Assembly (NCBI GenBank): GCA_030549205.1
Contig: JAUKTV010000001.1
Location: forward strand, 1,798,001-1,862,000
Length of the DNA: 64,000 bases
Direction of reading: 5' to 3'
From: Apiosordaria backusii
Lineage: Eukaryota; Ascomycota; Sordariomycetes; Sordariales; Lasiosphaeriaceae
Below are positions 35,804-46,034 of this stretch, piece after piece (position 1 is the first letter of the stretch; each line of letters begins with the position of its first letter). The translations under genes and the position numbers were made by a program. Under the pieces are notes generated by a model that worked only from the letters and a program-made list of their open reading frames with translations, was not told the DNA's origin and made no database searches.

Positions 35804-36186
35804 CCTGCTCTCCCCATCCTACATGCCGTGTGACGGGAATGTGTGGGTGTGTGGGTATGCCCCTACGCAAGAGGGTGGGAGGCTAATCTACTGGCGATGG
35901 TGTGGTGGAGTCTAGATCAGCGGGTTGAACCAGCAGATTTGGACATTCTGCTTTTGGGGGGCTCTTTATGGGTAGGGTAGGGTAGGATGGTCCAGACTAA
36001 TTTGTATAGCTCCCGCCTTCTCACTAACACTGTGCTCGGTCTCAGTTTAGTGAGGAACTCGACAGGCGAGGTACACAGTGTTACTGACATACCGGCATGC
36101 AAAGTACTTTCTTTATCCTTCTTAGGACAAGGGTAGCCAGTCGGATGAGCTGAGGGCTGCTCTGTACACTGTGGGAGGCGGCACGG

Positions 36187-36869
36187 CTACTGGAAAGTAC
36201 GAGGGCTTGAGGTACAAAGGTGGGCGGTGGCTGCTGTGGTGGACGGCGGTGGTTGGGTTCCACGGAGCCTTAGAAGGTTTTGAGGCTTTGGACTGGTACG
36301 AGGACTGAGTATTTCCGTACTGTACGGGATGTATGTGACCACATCTGTGGCCGTGACTCGGCCGGCAAGGAACAACAAGCTAGGAGCAAATTCGGTGAGG
36401 CTCTGGAGGTCTGTTGCTTTCTGTTTTGATCAGGAAAATAAAGAGCGGAGGTGAGTGATTTGGGCGGATGGTTACATACATTGCTATCATATGCAGTGAG
36501 CTCGGCTTTCGGTGGGTAGACAGTCTTTGTCTCACTTTGCCTTTTGGTTAGGCTTGTGATACCGGGGAACCGGAAAGTTGAAGAGTGAATGACGGGTTCT
36601 GTCGCACCAGGGAAGCGCCTTAGGACAGCCGGTGGAAGTCCTGATGTTGTGGACGAGGCGTTGGGACGGGGCTTGGTCTTCGGCCCGGTTGGTCTCTGTG
36701 GGTGTGGCGGCGGCTGAGCTGTCATATGAGCAGTTAACTTCGGGATAGGTGCGGGCGGAGTTGAAGCCTCATTCTCGGAGGAGAATAAGCCCGAAGTTTG
36801 GATGATTACTATGAACAAGCCTCTCTGTTCGTGTTGATGACTTGCTTGGTCACGTTGGGTTTGAGACAT
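36187..36869 (-). CDS. Hypothetical protein
   Basis: Family not recognised. Model complement(join(36187..36420, 36480..36869)), 207 aa, with one 59-nt intron that has a GTATGT donor and ACAG acceptor. Splicing keeps frame, joining ELTAYDSN to KATDLQSLTEFAPSLLFLAG. The ATG at 36869 has A at -3. The N-terminal half is Pro/Ser/Gln-rich with a basic stretch (PTGPKTKPRPN). The middle carries FPGATEPVIHSSTFRFPG, and the C-terminal third is again Pro/Thr/Ser-rich. No membrane segment, signal peptide or catalytic motif is apparent. The good intron and the protein-like middle argue for a real gene; isolation and low complexity argue for caution. Confidence 0.5.
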
Positions 36870-37454
36870 TTTTTCATTTCCACGGGCCGCTTTAAGTTGG
36901 AATAGAGGTTTGTCATTGGGTGGTTTCTAGTTGGGCTGTAAATTATCTCAATCACATGACATATTTGGATCTAGTTTCATACTGGGGTGAGCAACGACAA
37001 CATTGGTGATGGATAAGGGGATAGTTTTAACTGCCTTTCGTTTTACCAAACCTCATAATATTGATAATGGCCGCAAAGGAAATATCACCTACGATCAAAT
37101 ATATAAGAGTGTGATATAAATGAGCGATTTAGAACTTCCTGAACAAGTAGCTATATGGGGTCATCTAAATTGGGAAAAGTAGCCAGTCTAAAATATCACT
37201 CAACTCGGCTTACAAAGCTACTTATGAGCGGTTCATTTCTCATACTCATTCTACCCAGCTTCAAGATCTCGTGTCTGTTCTTCTGTCCAACAGATCCCAG
37301 CGCCCAGGTTTTTGACAAGTGAGAAAGTTCGGTCGGATCGGTCTCTCTTTTCACCAAGTCGCTTGATAAGGCGACAGCAACGCAGTAACACAACTGCTCT
37401 GTACCTACCAGACAATACAACACGACCCATCTTGAACCCATTCACAGACAGCCA
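36870..37454. other. Intergenic region, AT-richer
   Basis: 585 bp between two minus-strand genes. It is more AT-rich than its surroundings around 37000-37200. No gene seen. Confidence 0.4.
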
Positions 37455-39648
37455 TTACTTCTTCCCTTTCTTCTCCCCACTCCCCTCCCCCTCCCCCCCT
37501 TCACCAACCTGTCCACCCGGCACAGCCCCATGCAGCACTTGGTCGTCGTGAACTACATACAACCCCATCACCTTCGGCCCCGGGTAATTTCTCCTCGCAT
37601 GCACAACCCACCAAGCCACCGTAATCGCCACCACCCCCGCCAGTATCACAGCGTTGTAGTTCATAATCTCGGCATTAGTCGGTAGGGCGTATGCTAATCC
37701 TCTGTCAGCCCATCGTATCCCCTCCCACAAATCCCATCCACCCAGCCCAACAAACCATCAAAAGAGGGGGAGAAGAAGAAGAGGTAACTTACGGAAACAA
37801 TAAAAAGCATCAAACAACCCAATCAACAGCACCGCCAGTATATTCACCACAAACCCCCATTTTTTCCCTAGATGAAAGGGACCCCGGGGGAAATGTTTTC
37901 TTGCTGTCAAGACGTTGGCGGCAAAGGGGATGGCGTAGGAGACGGTGGTTAGGATGATGAAGGAGCCGGCCAGGTTGAGGAAAGCTACTTCGCTGCCGAG
38001 GGGGATGGCGCCTAGGCCTGTGGCTATTATTGCTAGAGTTGGGGGGTGGGTGTTAGTGAATGGTTGAGGGGTGGACTGGGGTAGTAGATGGGAGGGAAGG
38101 TTGGGGTGGTAAAAAATGGGAGGGGGGGGAATGTGGTAATTTGTAAAAGGGTAATGTGTTAATGTGTTAATGTGTTAATGTGTTAATGTGTTAATGTGTT
38201 AATGTGTTAATGTGTTAATGTGTTAATGTGTTAATGTGTTAATGTGAAAAAGGGGTAATGTGGTAAAGGGGGAAAGAACAACCCACCAACAAACAACGTC
38301 GCCGGCACCGGGCAACTCAGCCTCTCATTCACTTTACTGAAAAGTGACGACAGAGGCACAGCGTTATCACGAGCCAGAGCCCAGTAAATCCGCGAGTTTG
38401 TAAGGGCCGTGCCAATACAGCAGAGCATCGAGGCGCACCAGATGATGAACAGCAGACCAAACGTGGCTCCGAGGTTCTGGTTCCCTTCCCCGTCGGCGGT
38501 GGCCTGGAGGTAGATGTCAACCAAAGGATAAGTGTTGATACCGCCTTGAAGGATGCCGAGGTCTGTAATGGCGTAGCAGAGGGCGATTGCGAAGCAGAAG
38601 GCGTCTATTCTGTCTGTCAGTCTCTGAAGGAAGTGGGGTGGGTAAGGGTTAGCCTACAGAGAAACCCAAGACCAGTCTGGAGAGCAATAGCAATGGGGAG
38701 GTCTCGTCTGGGGTGAGGCAACTCCTCAGCCATATGCGTGATAGCATCCGGAGTTCCTACCGTGAAAGCCCCATTCAAAACCCCCAGCAAAAACGCCACA
38801 CCACCCTGCCACCCCGTCAAGTTATTCTCGTTGAAACTCCCCCAGACAAAATAGTTGGATGCATGCTGCCTCGGCATCGCAGCCAGCACAATAATCGTCA
38901 CGATCCCACCCACAATCACAAAGAACATCCCCGCGTTTTGCGTGTATGGTAGCAGTTTGTTCCCGAAAACCACTGTTGCGATACAGATCCAGAGGACCAA
39001 AAGGTATGCAATGTACACGTGCCAAGGTTCAAACACATAAGTGTCCCGGTGGTAAATAACATACATACTGACGCTGATGTTGGCTGTAATTTGGACGAGG
39101 GCGGCAAGGTCAAACATCCACCCGTAGAAGTTAATCCAGCCAGTGAGGAAGCCAAGGAAGCGGCCGTGTCTGGGTCCGCCGGCGATGGTGGCCCAGTGGT
39201 AGACGCCTCCGGCGGTGGGGACGGAGGATGCGAGCTGGGGAATGTGTCAGGGCTCTGGTCATGGTTCTGGAGAAAGGGGAGGTACGTTACCTCGGCTAAG
39301 CCTAGCCCGATGAAGGTGTAGTAGAATAAGGCTACGATGAGTCCAAAGATTAGACCCGGTGGACCGCCATTCACTGAAGATATCCAGGTCAGCACTCAGT
39401 TTTCAACTCAAAGCAGAAGAAGACAGACGGATAGAAACCGAAATTGATGACCCCAGCGCAACCCAGGCATTATCAACCGTCACCGCGATCCCTGCCAGCC
39501 CCAAGAGACCGTACTGCCTCTTCAACTGATCTCTGTACCCCGAGTGGTTAACAACAACCCCATTCTCAACCGCGGCCACAATCTCGTCTACTGACCCACC
39601 ATCTAGGCCGTTCTTTTTGGTCAGTGGTTCGCGGTTTGGTCCTGTCAT
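37455..39648 (-). CDS. APC-superfamily amino acid/choline-type permease
   Basis: Plasma-membrane transporter of the fungal ACT group (Hnm1/Uga4-like), 558 aa. Model complement(join(37455..37693, 37793..38032, 38287..38604, 38658..39234, 39291..39373, 39429..39648)). About 12 hydrophobic helices are seen. Family motifs appear after splicing: LLGLAGIAVTVDNAWVALGS, LNGGPPGLIFGLIVALFYYT, GLGLAELASSVPTAGGVYHW, FVWGSFNENNLTGWQGGVAF, GTPDAITHMAEELPHPRRDL (a consensus APC loop), and ALTNSRIYWALARDNAVP. Introns are 55, 56, 53, 254 and 99 nt; the 254-nt one carries an 11-copy octamer repeat. The hydrophilic C-tail ends Gly/Glu/Lys-rich. Substrate (choline, GABA, ethanolamine or amino acid) cannot be read from the sequence. 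Confidence 0.92.
38159..38246. repeat. TTAATGTG octamer minisatellite, 11 copies, intronic
   Basis: Eleven perfect tandem copies of TTAATGTG (CACATTAA on the coding strand), with a partial unit before it. It lies wholly inside intron 4 of the permease and makes that intron about five times longer than typical for this window. Confidence 0.95.
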
Positions 39649-41141
39649 GGTGTAGATGAGATATACTTCTCAGTTATCACGAGCTAGACATGAAAAGGGA
39701 GACATTGATACTTATCAATCGTCTAGAGCATCAGAAGAGCGATGTTGAAAGTGATGATATCACAAAAACAGTAACAGAAACCACAAGACTTCATGGTTGA
39801 GAGATAGTGGCCAAACTATAGCACCACTTGTCACCACGATCCATTGGTTGAGAACGACCATCTGGCAGGCTGATAGATAACAAACAAAACTGGGCGTTGA
39901 TAAGAAATCGAAGGATCCAAAAATGCTGTGACAGTGATAGTGACATGGGGCTTGTACACACTCCGACTTGAGTGGTGGTTCGAGGGTGCCTCAGGCAAGC
40001 TGTGCTGCATGTGACTCCATGGGCTTGCAGCCAACGGCATGGGTTCGGAGGTAGGTCGGGATGAGTCTATTGGATGAACTCAGCATGCCGACATGGCTGT
40101 GGCAGGGTTGTTATCGGATGTCTTCTTTGGACTGTGTGTCTTCCCTACTACATGTCGGGGGGAACACCATGGGCGTGAGGAATATGTGAAGTAGATGTTA
40201 AATTTTACTTGAGTCAAAACTGAGGGTCGGTCCGCCCCAGGTGTTGAATCTCATGTTTGAAGCTGTGAGTTTCTTGGCAAGGCCAGCGGTTAATTGTATC
40301 CTGCTGGTGATAACATAAAACAGGCGACAAATCGTGCCTGGATGGAGTGAGTGATAGTGAACCGATTGATGCTGTAACGGTTGGAGCGCGACATCAGGGT
40401 ATCTACGGGACCTAGTGTACTGATGCAGACGGTTGGACAGGAGTGTGGGATGATGCGTCCCTGCATCAGTGTTTGTGTACCGGTTTCCAGAAGGTAACAT
40501 GCCTGTCAGCCATATCGGGAGACTTAGTACAGGCTAAGACTAGAAGCTGCTGAGTTGAGTTGAAGATAGATTCTGGCGTCGACTAGAAATAACTGCTTCG
40601 TTATTTTCTCCGAATGAAGGTATCTTACCTCGATAATCATGAGTGATCAAGCTATCTGCTTCCCCGCACATTACTATGGCAATGGCACAGCTGGAGCAAG
40701 GTACCATTGCGTTCAGCTTTATCAGACTCGTCTTTCCAATCGCCGCATTTGCTTTCAGACTGTGTCGAGTTTATAAGTCAGCAAGTTGTACTTACTTCAG
40801 AGGCACTATCTGCGGCACTCGCTCGGTTGATACGAGTCCGACGACTGCACGTCATCGATTAAACGGCCGCCAAACGTGGGATAGTTGATGCTTTTGGCAA
40901 CGGTGGCTATGCCTGTTACAAGGAATCTTTCCGCGGAAATAGCTTGAGGAATATGGCGATAAAAATGCATGTTGAGTTCCTTGGGAGCTCTTTCGCTCTA
41001 TGCCTGGTATAAGCCTACCAATAACACTGAAGAAAAAGCAGATAACCTCCCGGATAGATGCCGACCAGTAACCCTGCTGGATCTAAAAGGCCACCCCGAC
41101 CAGTCCATGATAACCGAGAAAAAAGTGTGACGAGATAGAAA
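39649..41141. other. Intergenic region upstream of the permease
   Basis: About 1.5 kb holding the permease promoter and the 3' region of the nicotinate phosphoribosyltransferase gene. Short frames only, no supported gene. Confidence 0.5.
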
Positions 41142-42643
41142 TCATTGCTTGGCACTGTCGTCCTCGCGGCCCCATCTCGCTGACTCGTCACCTTCCTCCC
41201 ACTCCTTTTCGACGTATCCGAGCTGACGCTTGACCTGTTCGACAGTCTCCTTGTCACCGGTGTTTTTGCCGATATTGTCACTACGGTTTCAGTTAATTAC
41301 TGCTCATTCAGTTATCAGGAAATTACTCACCTAATTTTAATCGCCGGCCGACCCGCGGCCGAGCTCAACTTGATGACAATATTGAGGGGCGTCGACTTCT
41401 TTCCGGTTGTTGTGTGAACGAAGTCATTGGTAAGGAATGTCCCAACACCGAATGTGGGCTGAAAGCCTGCTTCCTCCGACACCTGCTTGTACTCCAGGCA
41501 CCGGTCAATGTTGAGAGAGTCAGAAAAGACAATGACCTTCTTGTCATGAATTCCCTGCTCGTCATAGAACTTGCGCATGACCTTGACAAATGTCTTGGGG
41601 TCTCCCGAGTCCTGACGGACCCCAGTGAAGACATCAGCATATGTCTTTTCGGTTTTGCTTGGCTTCACAACCGAGGTCACCGCCGAGATGAAAGAATCGG
41701 CGACACTTGGTTTTCGGTCCCCATGATGGGATGCTGGCTCGCCCAGATGTCTGACAGGTTTGCTGAATGCTTTGAGAAACTCGGGGGTGCCGAAAGTGTC
41801 GGTCAAAGCAATACCGAGAACACCCTCCCCAAAGCATTCAACCCAGCGGTAGAGAGCCTCCTCGGTAGAGAGTGTGTAATCACCGACGATAGCAGCAGTA
41901 CCCATGAACCATTCGTGCGCGACAGTGCCCACAGGGGGGATACCAAAGCGCATGGCGAGGTGAACATTGCTGGTTCCTGACAGCTTTCCAGACCACCCAC
42001 GCTTCTCGGCTTCCTTGCTGGCCTTGGTAAGGCCCCTGAATACCAATGCCTGGGTGTGGTAGTCTCTCCGACGGCGAGTGCCGAATTCTGAGAAAACACA
42101 TCCGGCCTCAAGCAGGCGCATGCCCTTCTCAAAAGCCTGTTCCTCTTGCCCATCATATGTCCAATCTGTATCCATGAACTTGAAGTAGGCCTCGGATGTC
42201 AGAGCCAGCAACGGAATTTCGTACAGAATTGTGTCGAGCCAGGTGCCGCTGATCTTGATATCCAACTCCCCAATATCAGATTCGGCACCACTGTCCTCAC
42301 CACTAGGCAAGAAGGTTGCTGTCACTTGCTCTCTTGGTCGGAGGCGGAACTCGGAAAGAAACTCGAGGTAGGCGGGGCTGAAGTATGGGCAGTGCTGCTT
42401 AAGATACTGGAGCTCCTCTGCTGACAAGGAGATATTGCCGAGCTTTCTGATCTGTTCCTCTAACCAGTTGAAAGCCTTCCGTGAAAGCTTCTTCTCAGGG
42501 GTCCGGTTGGTGAAAGCATAGGTGACTGGTACATCTTTGTAATGCTTGAGGACGGCACATTGCATCGTCAATTTGTACAAATCTGTGTCCAGAAAAGAGA
42601 TAACACCCTCTGGGTAGGGTGAACCGCTGTTGAAGTTAATCAT
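41142..42643 (-). CDS. npt1: Nicotinate phosphoribosyltransferase
   Basis: Converts nicotinic acid and PRPP to nicotinate mononucleotide in the Preiss-Handler NAD salvage route. Model complement(join(41142..41280, 41331..42643)), 483 aa. The N-terminus ISFLDTDLYKLTMQCAVLKH is the family hallmark, followed by YAFTNRTPEKKLSRKAFNWL, RRRRDYHTQALVFRG, GTSNVHLAMRFGIPPVGTVA-HEW (containing the active-site His), DTFGTPEFL, VRQDSGDPKTF, VIVFSDSLNIDRCLEY and FGVGTFLTND. A 50-nt intron near the 3' end adds a 45-residue hydrophilic tail. Length is slightly above yeast Npt1 (about 430 aa), partly from a Ser/Lys insertion (HHGDRKPSVADSFIS). Confidence 0.96.
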
Positions 42644-43311
42644 GATGAATGATGTAGTTTGTCGTTACAAGGAAGACTGGAGAGGTTGAGTTCAGGTCGT
42701 AAATTGTGTAACAAGGGCTTAGTATGTTGATGCTTCCTAGGCAGGCAGGTAGGGCAAACAGCCGTTCACAAAAGAATGAAATATGTGGCGTCTGTTGGGA
42801 GTTGTAACGTGTTGGGTCTAGGAGGTGTCAGGTGGCTTGTTGCAGCTGACAACGAGCTCAGGAGACAAACGGGAAGAGAGAAGGAATGTTGACTTGTAGG
42901 TTCTTTGGCTGCCTCTCAATTGTCAATTCTCTCTCCAACCACTCCGCGGAATGCCTTCCGAAGTAAGGCAGCGTGGGGTTGGCGGGGTGTTTTCCGCACA
43001 AGAAACTACACCCAATTGCACTATTCCCAACCCTGTTTTCTGTAGCACAGCAGGTGGTGTCCAGGGGTCCACTGAGCAGAGCACAGACCATAGCTTAATT
43101 GACAACCGACTTCACCGACTTGGAGCTTGGCAATCGGATTGAAGCGGCAGAAAAAAAAAGTTCACTGGCAGCTTCACTGGCCGCGACAGAGCAAAAGCGC
43201 CCCGCCAAGCAGCAACAACCAAAAAAATCAATCAATTGCGCGCGCCGAGAGATACCCCTTTTCTTTTCACCTCTCCCCTCGACGACACCCGAGGCCGACC
43301 AAGTCGGAAAC
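42644..43311. promoter_or_regulatory. Bidirectional promoter region, npt1 / utp4
   Basis: 668 bp between two divergent starts, so both promoters must fit here. The frame of utp4 is open upstream to about 43099 but has no better start. No specific element was identified. Confidence 0.45.
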
Positions 43312-46034
43312 ATGGATATCCACCGGTGCCGTTTCGTGCAATATCCTCCCCAAGCAATCAATTCTGTCGCCTTCACGCATTCCTCGCTTCCCTCGACTAG
43401 CGCCAGCAAGAAGAACAATACACAGAAACATATCCAGGTCCGCCTGGCCATAGGAAGAGGGAACGGCGATATTGAGATCTGGAACCCCGCCAATGGCGTG
43501 TGGCACCAAGAACTTGTCATTCCCGGCGGAGAGGACCGCAGTGTAGATGGCTTAGTCTGGGTTACAGACCCTGACGAGGAGATGTCTGATGGGAAGATCA
43601 TCTACGGAAAATCAAGACTATTCAGCATTGGGTACAGCAATACAATTACAGAATGGGACCTGGAGAAGGGCAGAGCCAAGAAGCACGCAAGTGGACAGCA
43701 CGGCGACATCTGGTGTCTGGGTGTCCAGCCACTCCCCAACAAGGCGACTGTCAACACTAGCCGAAAGCTCGTCGCCGGCACCGTTGACGGTAATCTCGTA
43801 CTTTACTCGATCGAAGATGGCGACCTTAAGTTTGAGAAGAGCTTGTTCAGGGCGCCATCCAACAAAGTAAAGTTTGTCAGCATCGCTTTCCAGACCCGAA
43901 ACGTCGTCGTCGTCGGATGCTCCAACAGCACAATATGCGCCTACGACATTCGGAACGGGACACTGGTCAGGCAGATGTCTCTCGGGGCGGATCTTTCAGG
44001 TGGCCCCAAGAGCATCATTGTCTGGGCTGTCAAGTGCCTTCCCAACGGCGACATTGTCTCGGGCGACTCGACTGGTCAGGTGCGCATCTACGATGGCAAG
44101 ACTTATACCCAGGCGCAAAGGATTCAGAGCCATAGCCAAGATGTCTTGAGCTTAGCAGTTGCTGCCGATGGGTCCAAGATCTTCTCAGGCGGCATGGACA
44201 GAAAGACCTCAGTCTTTATTCCTGTTCCTGGACAAAACCGCCGCTGGAGCAAGAAGTACCACAGACGCTACCACAGCCACGATGTTAAGGCAATGGCTTC
44301 TTTTGAGGGCAAAGGGATGAGCGTGCTGGTTTCGGGTGGTATGTTTTGTTACAGATCTCATCTGCTGCAAATCGCAAGCTAACAATATTGAATACAGGCC
44401 CCGATGGCAACCCCGTGGTTATGCCCCTGCGCATGGCTGGAAACGAGAACCACAGAACCCTTCCCAATCTTCCGCAAGCACCCGCTGTGGAAAGCGCCCC
44501 CAAAGCGCGCTTCATGCTCAGTTGGTGGGGGAACGAAGTCCGAATCTGGCACCTGCCGAGCCCAGCCCAACAAATACTCGAAGACGCGTCCGCCACGCAG
44601 AACTTCACATCGCAGAGCCTGCGCAAGAACCGCAAGCTTCTCGCCAAGATCTACGTAAAGGGAGAGTCACACATTTCATCCGCCACCATCAGCGAAGATG
44701 GGACACTTCTCGTTGCCGCGACCTCCACAGACATCAAGGTTTTCCAGCTCGATTACGCGACTGGGCAACCACTTCAAATCAAGAAGATTGAACTTGTCAG
44801 CTCTGGTCAGGGCGCCTCCAAAGTTCAAATTGCGCCAAACAAGCAATGGATCTCCTGGGTCGAGGATGGAAGCAAGGTGATGATTGCCAAGGTCCAACCC
44901 ACTGAAGATGGCAGCTACACCATTTCTTCCCCCTCGAAGTTAAACCGTCTCCGGCGCCAAATCTCCAAGAACCTCCTCCTCGGCGGACTCGGCAACTACA
45001 ACAGGAACATCACTCAGCTCACCTTCTCCCCAGACAGCAAAATGCTCGCCGCTGCCGATTTGGCCGGGTACATGGACACCTGGGTATTACGCGTTCCCGG
45101 TGACGCCCCCCTCACCAACGGCACCACCACCGCTACTTCCGATGACGAAGCCTCATCCGATGACTCCTCATCAGACGAGTCCTCCTCCTCCGAGTCAGCG
45201 GACCCCAGCACAGAACGCTGGACCCGCAGCCCCAACGCCCGCCTCCTCCCCAAGCTGTCATCGGCGCCTGTGGTGCTGTCATTTTCTCCCAGGGATGATG
45301 ATTACTCGCTGTTGGTGGTGACCATCACCAAACAAGTTCTCGTGTTTAACGCCCTCCAGGGTGTCTTGTCAGAGTGGTCCAGGAGGAACACGTACCCCAA
45401 ACTTCCTGAGCGGTTCAGAATTACGAGGGATGTCATGAAGGGTGTTGTCTGGCAGGGGGAGAGAATCTGGATTTGGGGCGTGAGCAGTTTGTTCATGCTG
45501 GATTTGTCCAAGGATTTGGAGTTTGCTGATGAGAACAGCGGTGGTAAGGGGAAGAAGGATGGCAGCAAGGGCAAGAAGAGGAAGAGGAACGGTGGGGCTG
45601 GGGATGGGAGTGGTGCTGGTGGGAGGATGGAGGGACGGGAGGCGTTGGGGCCGCAGGTTGTCAAGAAGGTTGTGGGGCAGGAGGAGAATGGGGAGACGAA
45701 GTGGGAGGAGATGGAGCTGGATGGGGATGATGCGGGTAGTGAGGTGGCAGGGGGGAGTGAGTTTGAGGATGATGAGGAGGGGCTGGAGGATGGGGGTGAG
45801 TTGATGAAGTTGAGGCAGGGGGAGGAGCAGCAGCAACTGCAGGAGGAGAATAATGGGACTGTGGCGGTGGTGGAGAAGGAGAAGAAGGCGAGGTGGTGGT
45901 TTACGTATCAGTTTAGGCCGATATTGGGGGTTGTTGGGCTGGGAGAGGAGGATGAGATTGCTGTTGTGGAGAGGCCGGTCGAGGCCCAGGGGGGGAAGGA
46001 GAGGTATTTTGGGGAGGGGGAGTGGGAGAGGTGA
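43312..46034 (+). CDS. utp4: Utp4/cirhin, WD40 protein of the SSU processome
   Basis: Component of the t-UTP/UtpA subcomplex that acts with U3 snoRNP in nucleolar pre-18S rRNA transcription and processing. Model join(43312..44338, 44398..46034), 887 aa, with a 59-nt intron (GTATGT, branch CTAAC, acceptor ACAG). The start MDIHRCRFVQYPPQAINSVA matches the conserved Utp4 N-terminus and decides the ATG. WD-like repeats are visible: IGRGNGDIEIWNP, SIGYSNTITEWDLEKG, VAGTVDGNLVLYSI, SGDSTGQVRIYDG, SGGMDRKTSVF, and a second propeller after the intron (FMLSWWGNEVRIWHL, FSPDSKMLAAADLAGYMDTW). Asp/Ser-rich and Glu/Gly/Lys-rich low-complexity insertions lie in the last third (about residues 590-615 and 730-840). 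Confidence 0.95.

Larger units (their letters stand above)
32090..36186. other. Gene-poor stretch upstream of the methyltransferase
   Basis: About 4.1 kb. Several longish frames (33195-33686 and 35135-35752, both +) have no family resemblance, lack good starts or are contradicted by overlapping frames. A 12-bp palindrome at 32323-32334 and a 17-T run at 35787-35803 are the visible structures. Confidence 0.5.

Noticed and set aside
35970..35990. Telomere-like repeat
   Set aside because: Only three GGGTA-type units with no TTAGGG array; chance or simple repeat.
30820..39648. Secondary-metabolite cluster around the LaeA-like methyltransferase and permease
   Set aside because: No polyketide synthase, peptide synthetase, terpene cyclase, P450 or cluster regulator is present in the window.
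2247..42643. NAD metabolic gene cluster (NAD kinase with nicotinate phosphoribosyltransferase)
   Set aside because: The genes are 37 kb apart with many unrelated genes between them; coincidence is the simpler view.
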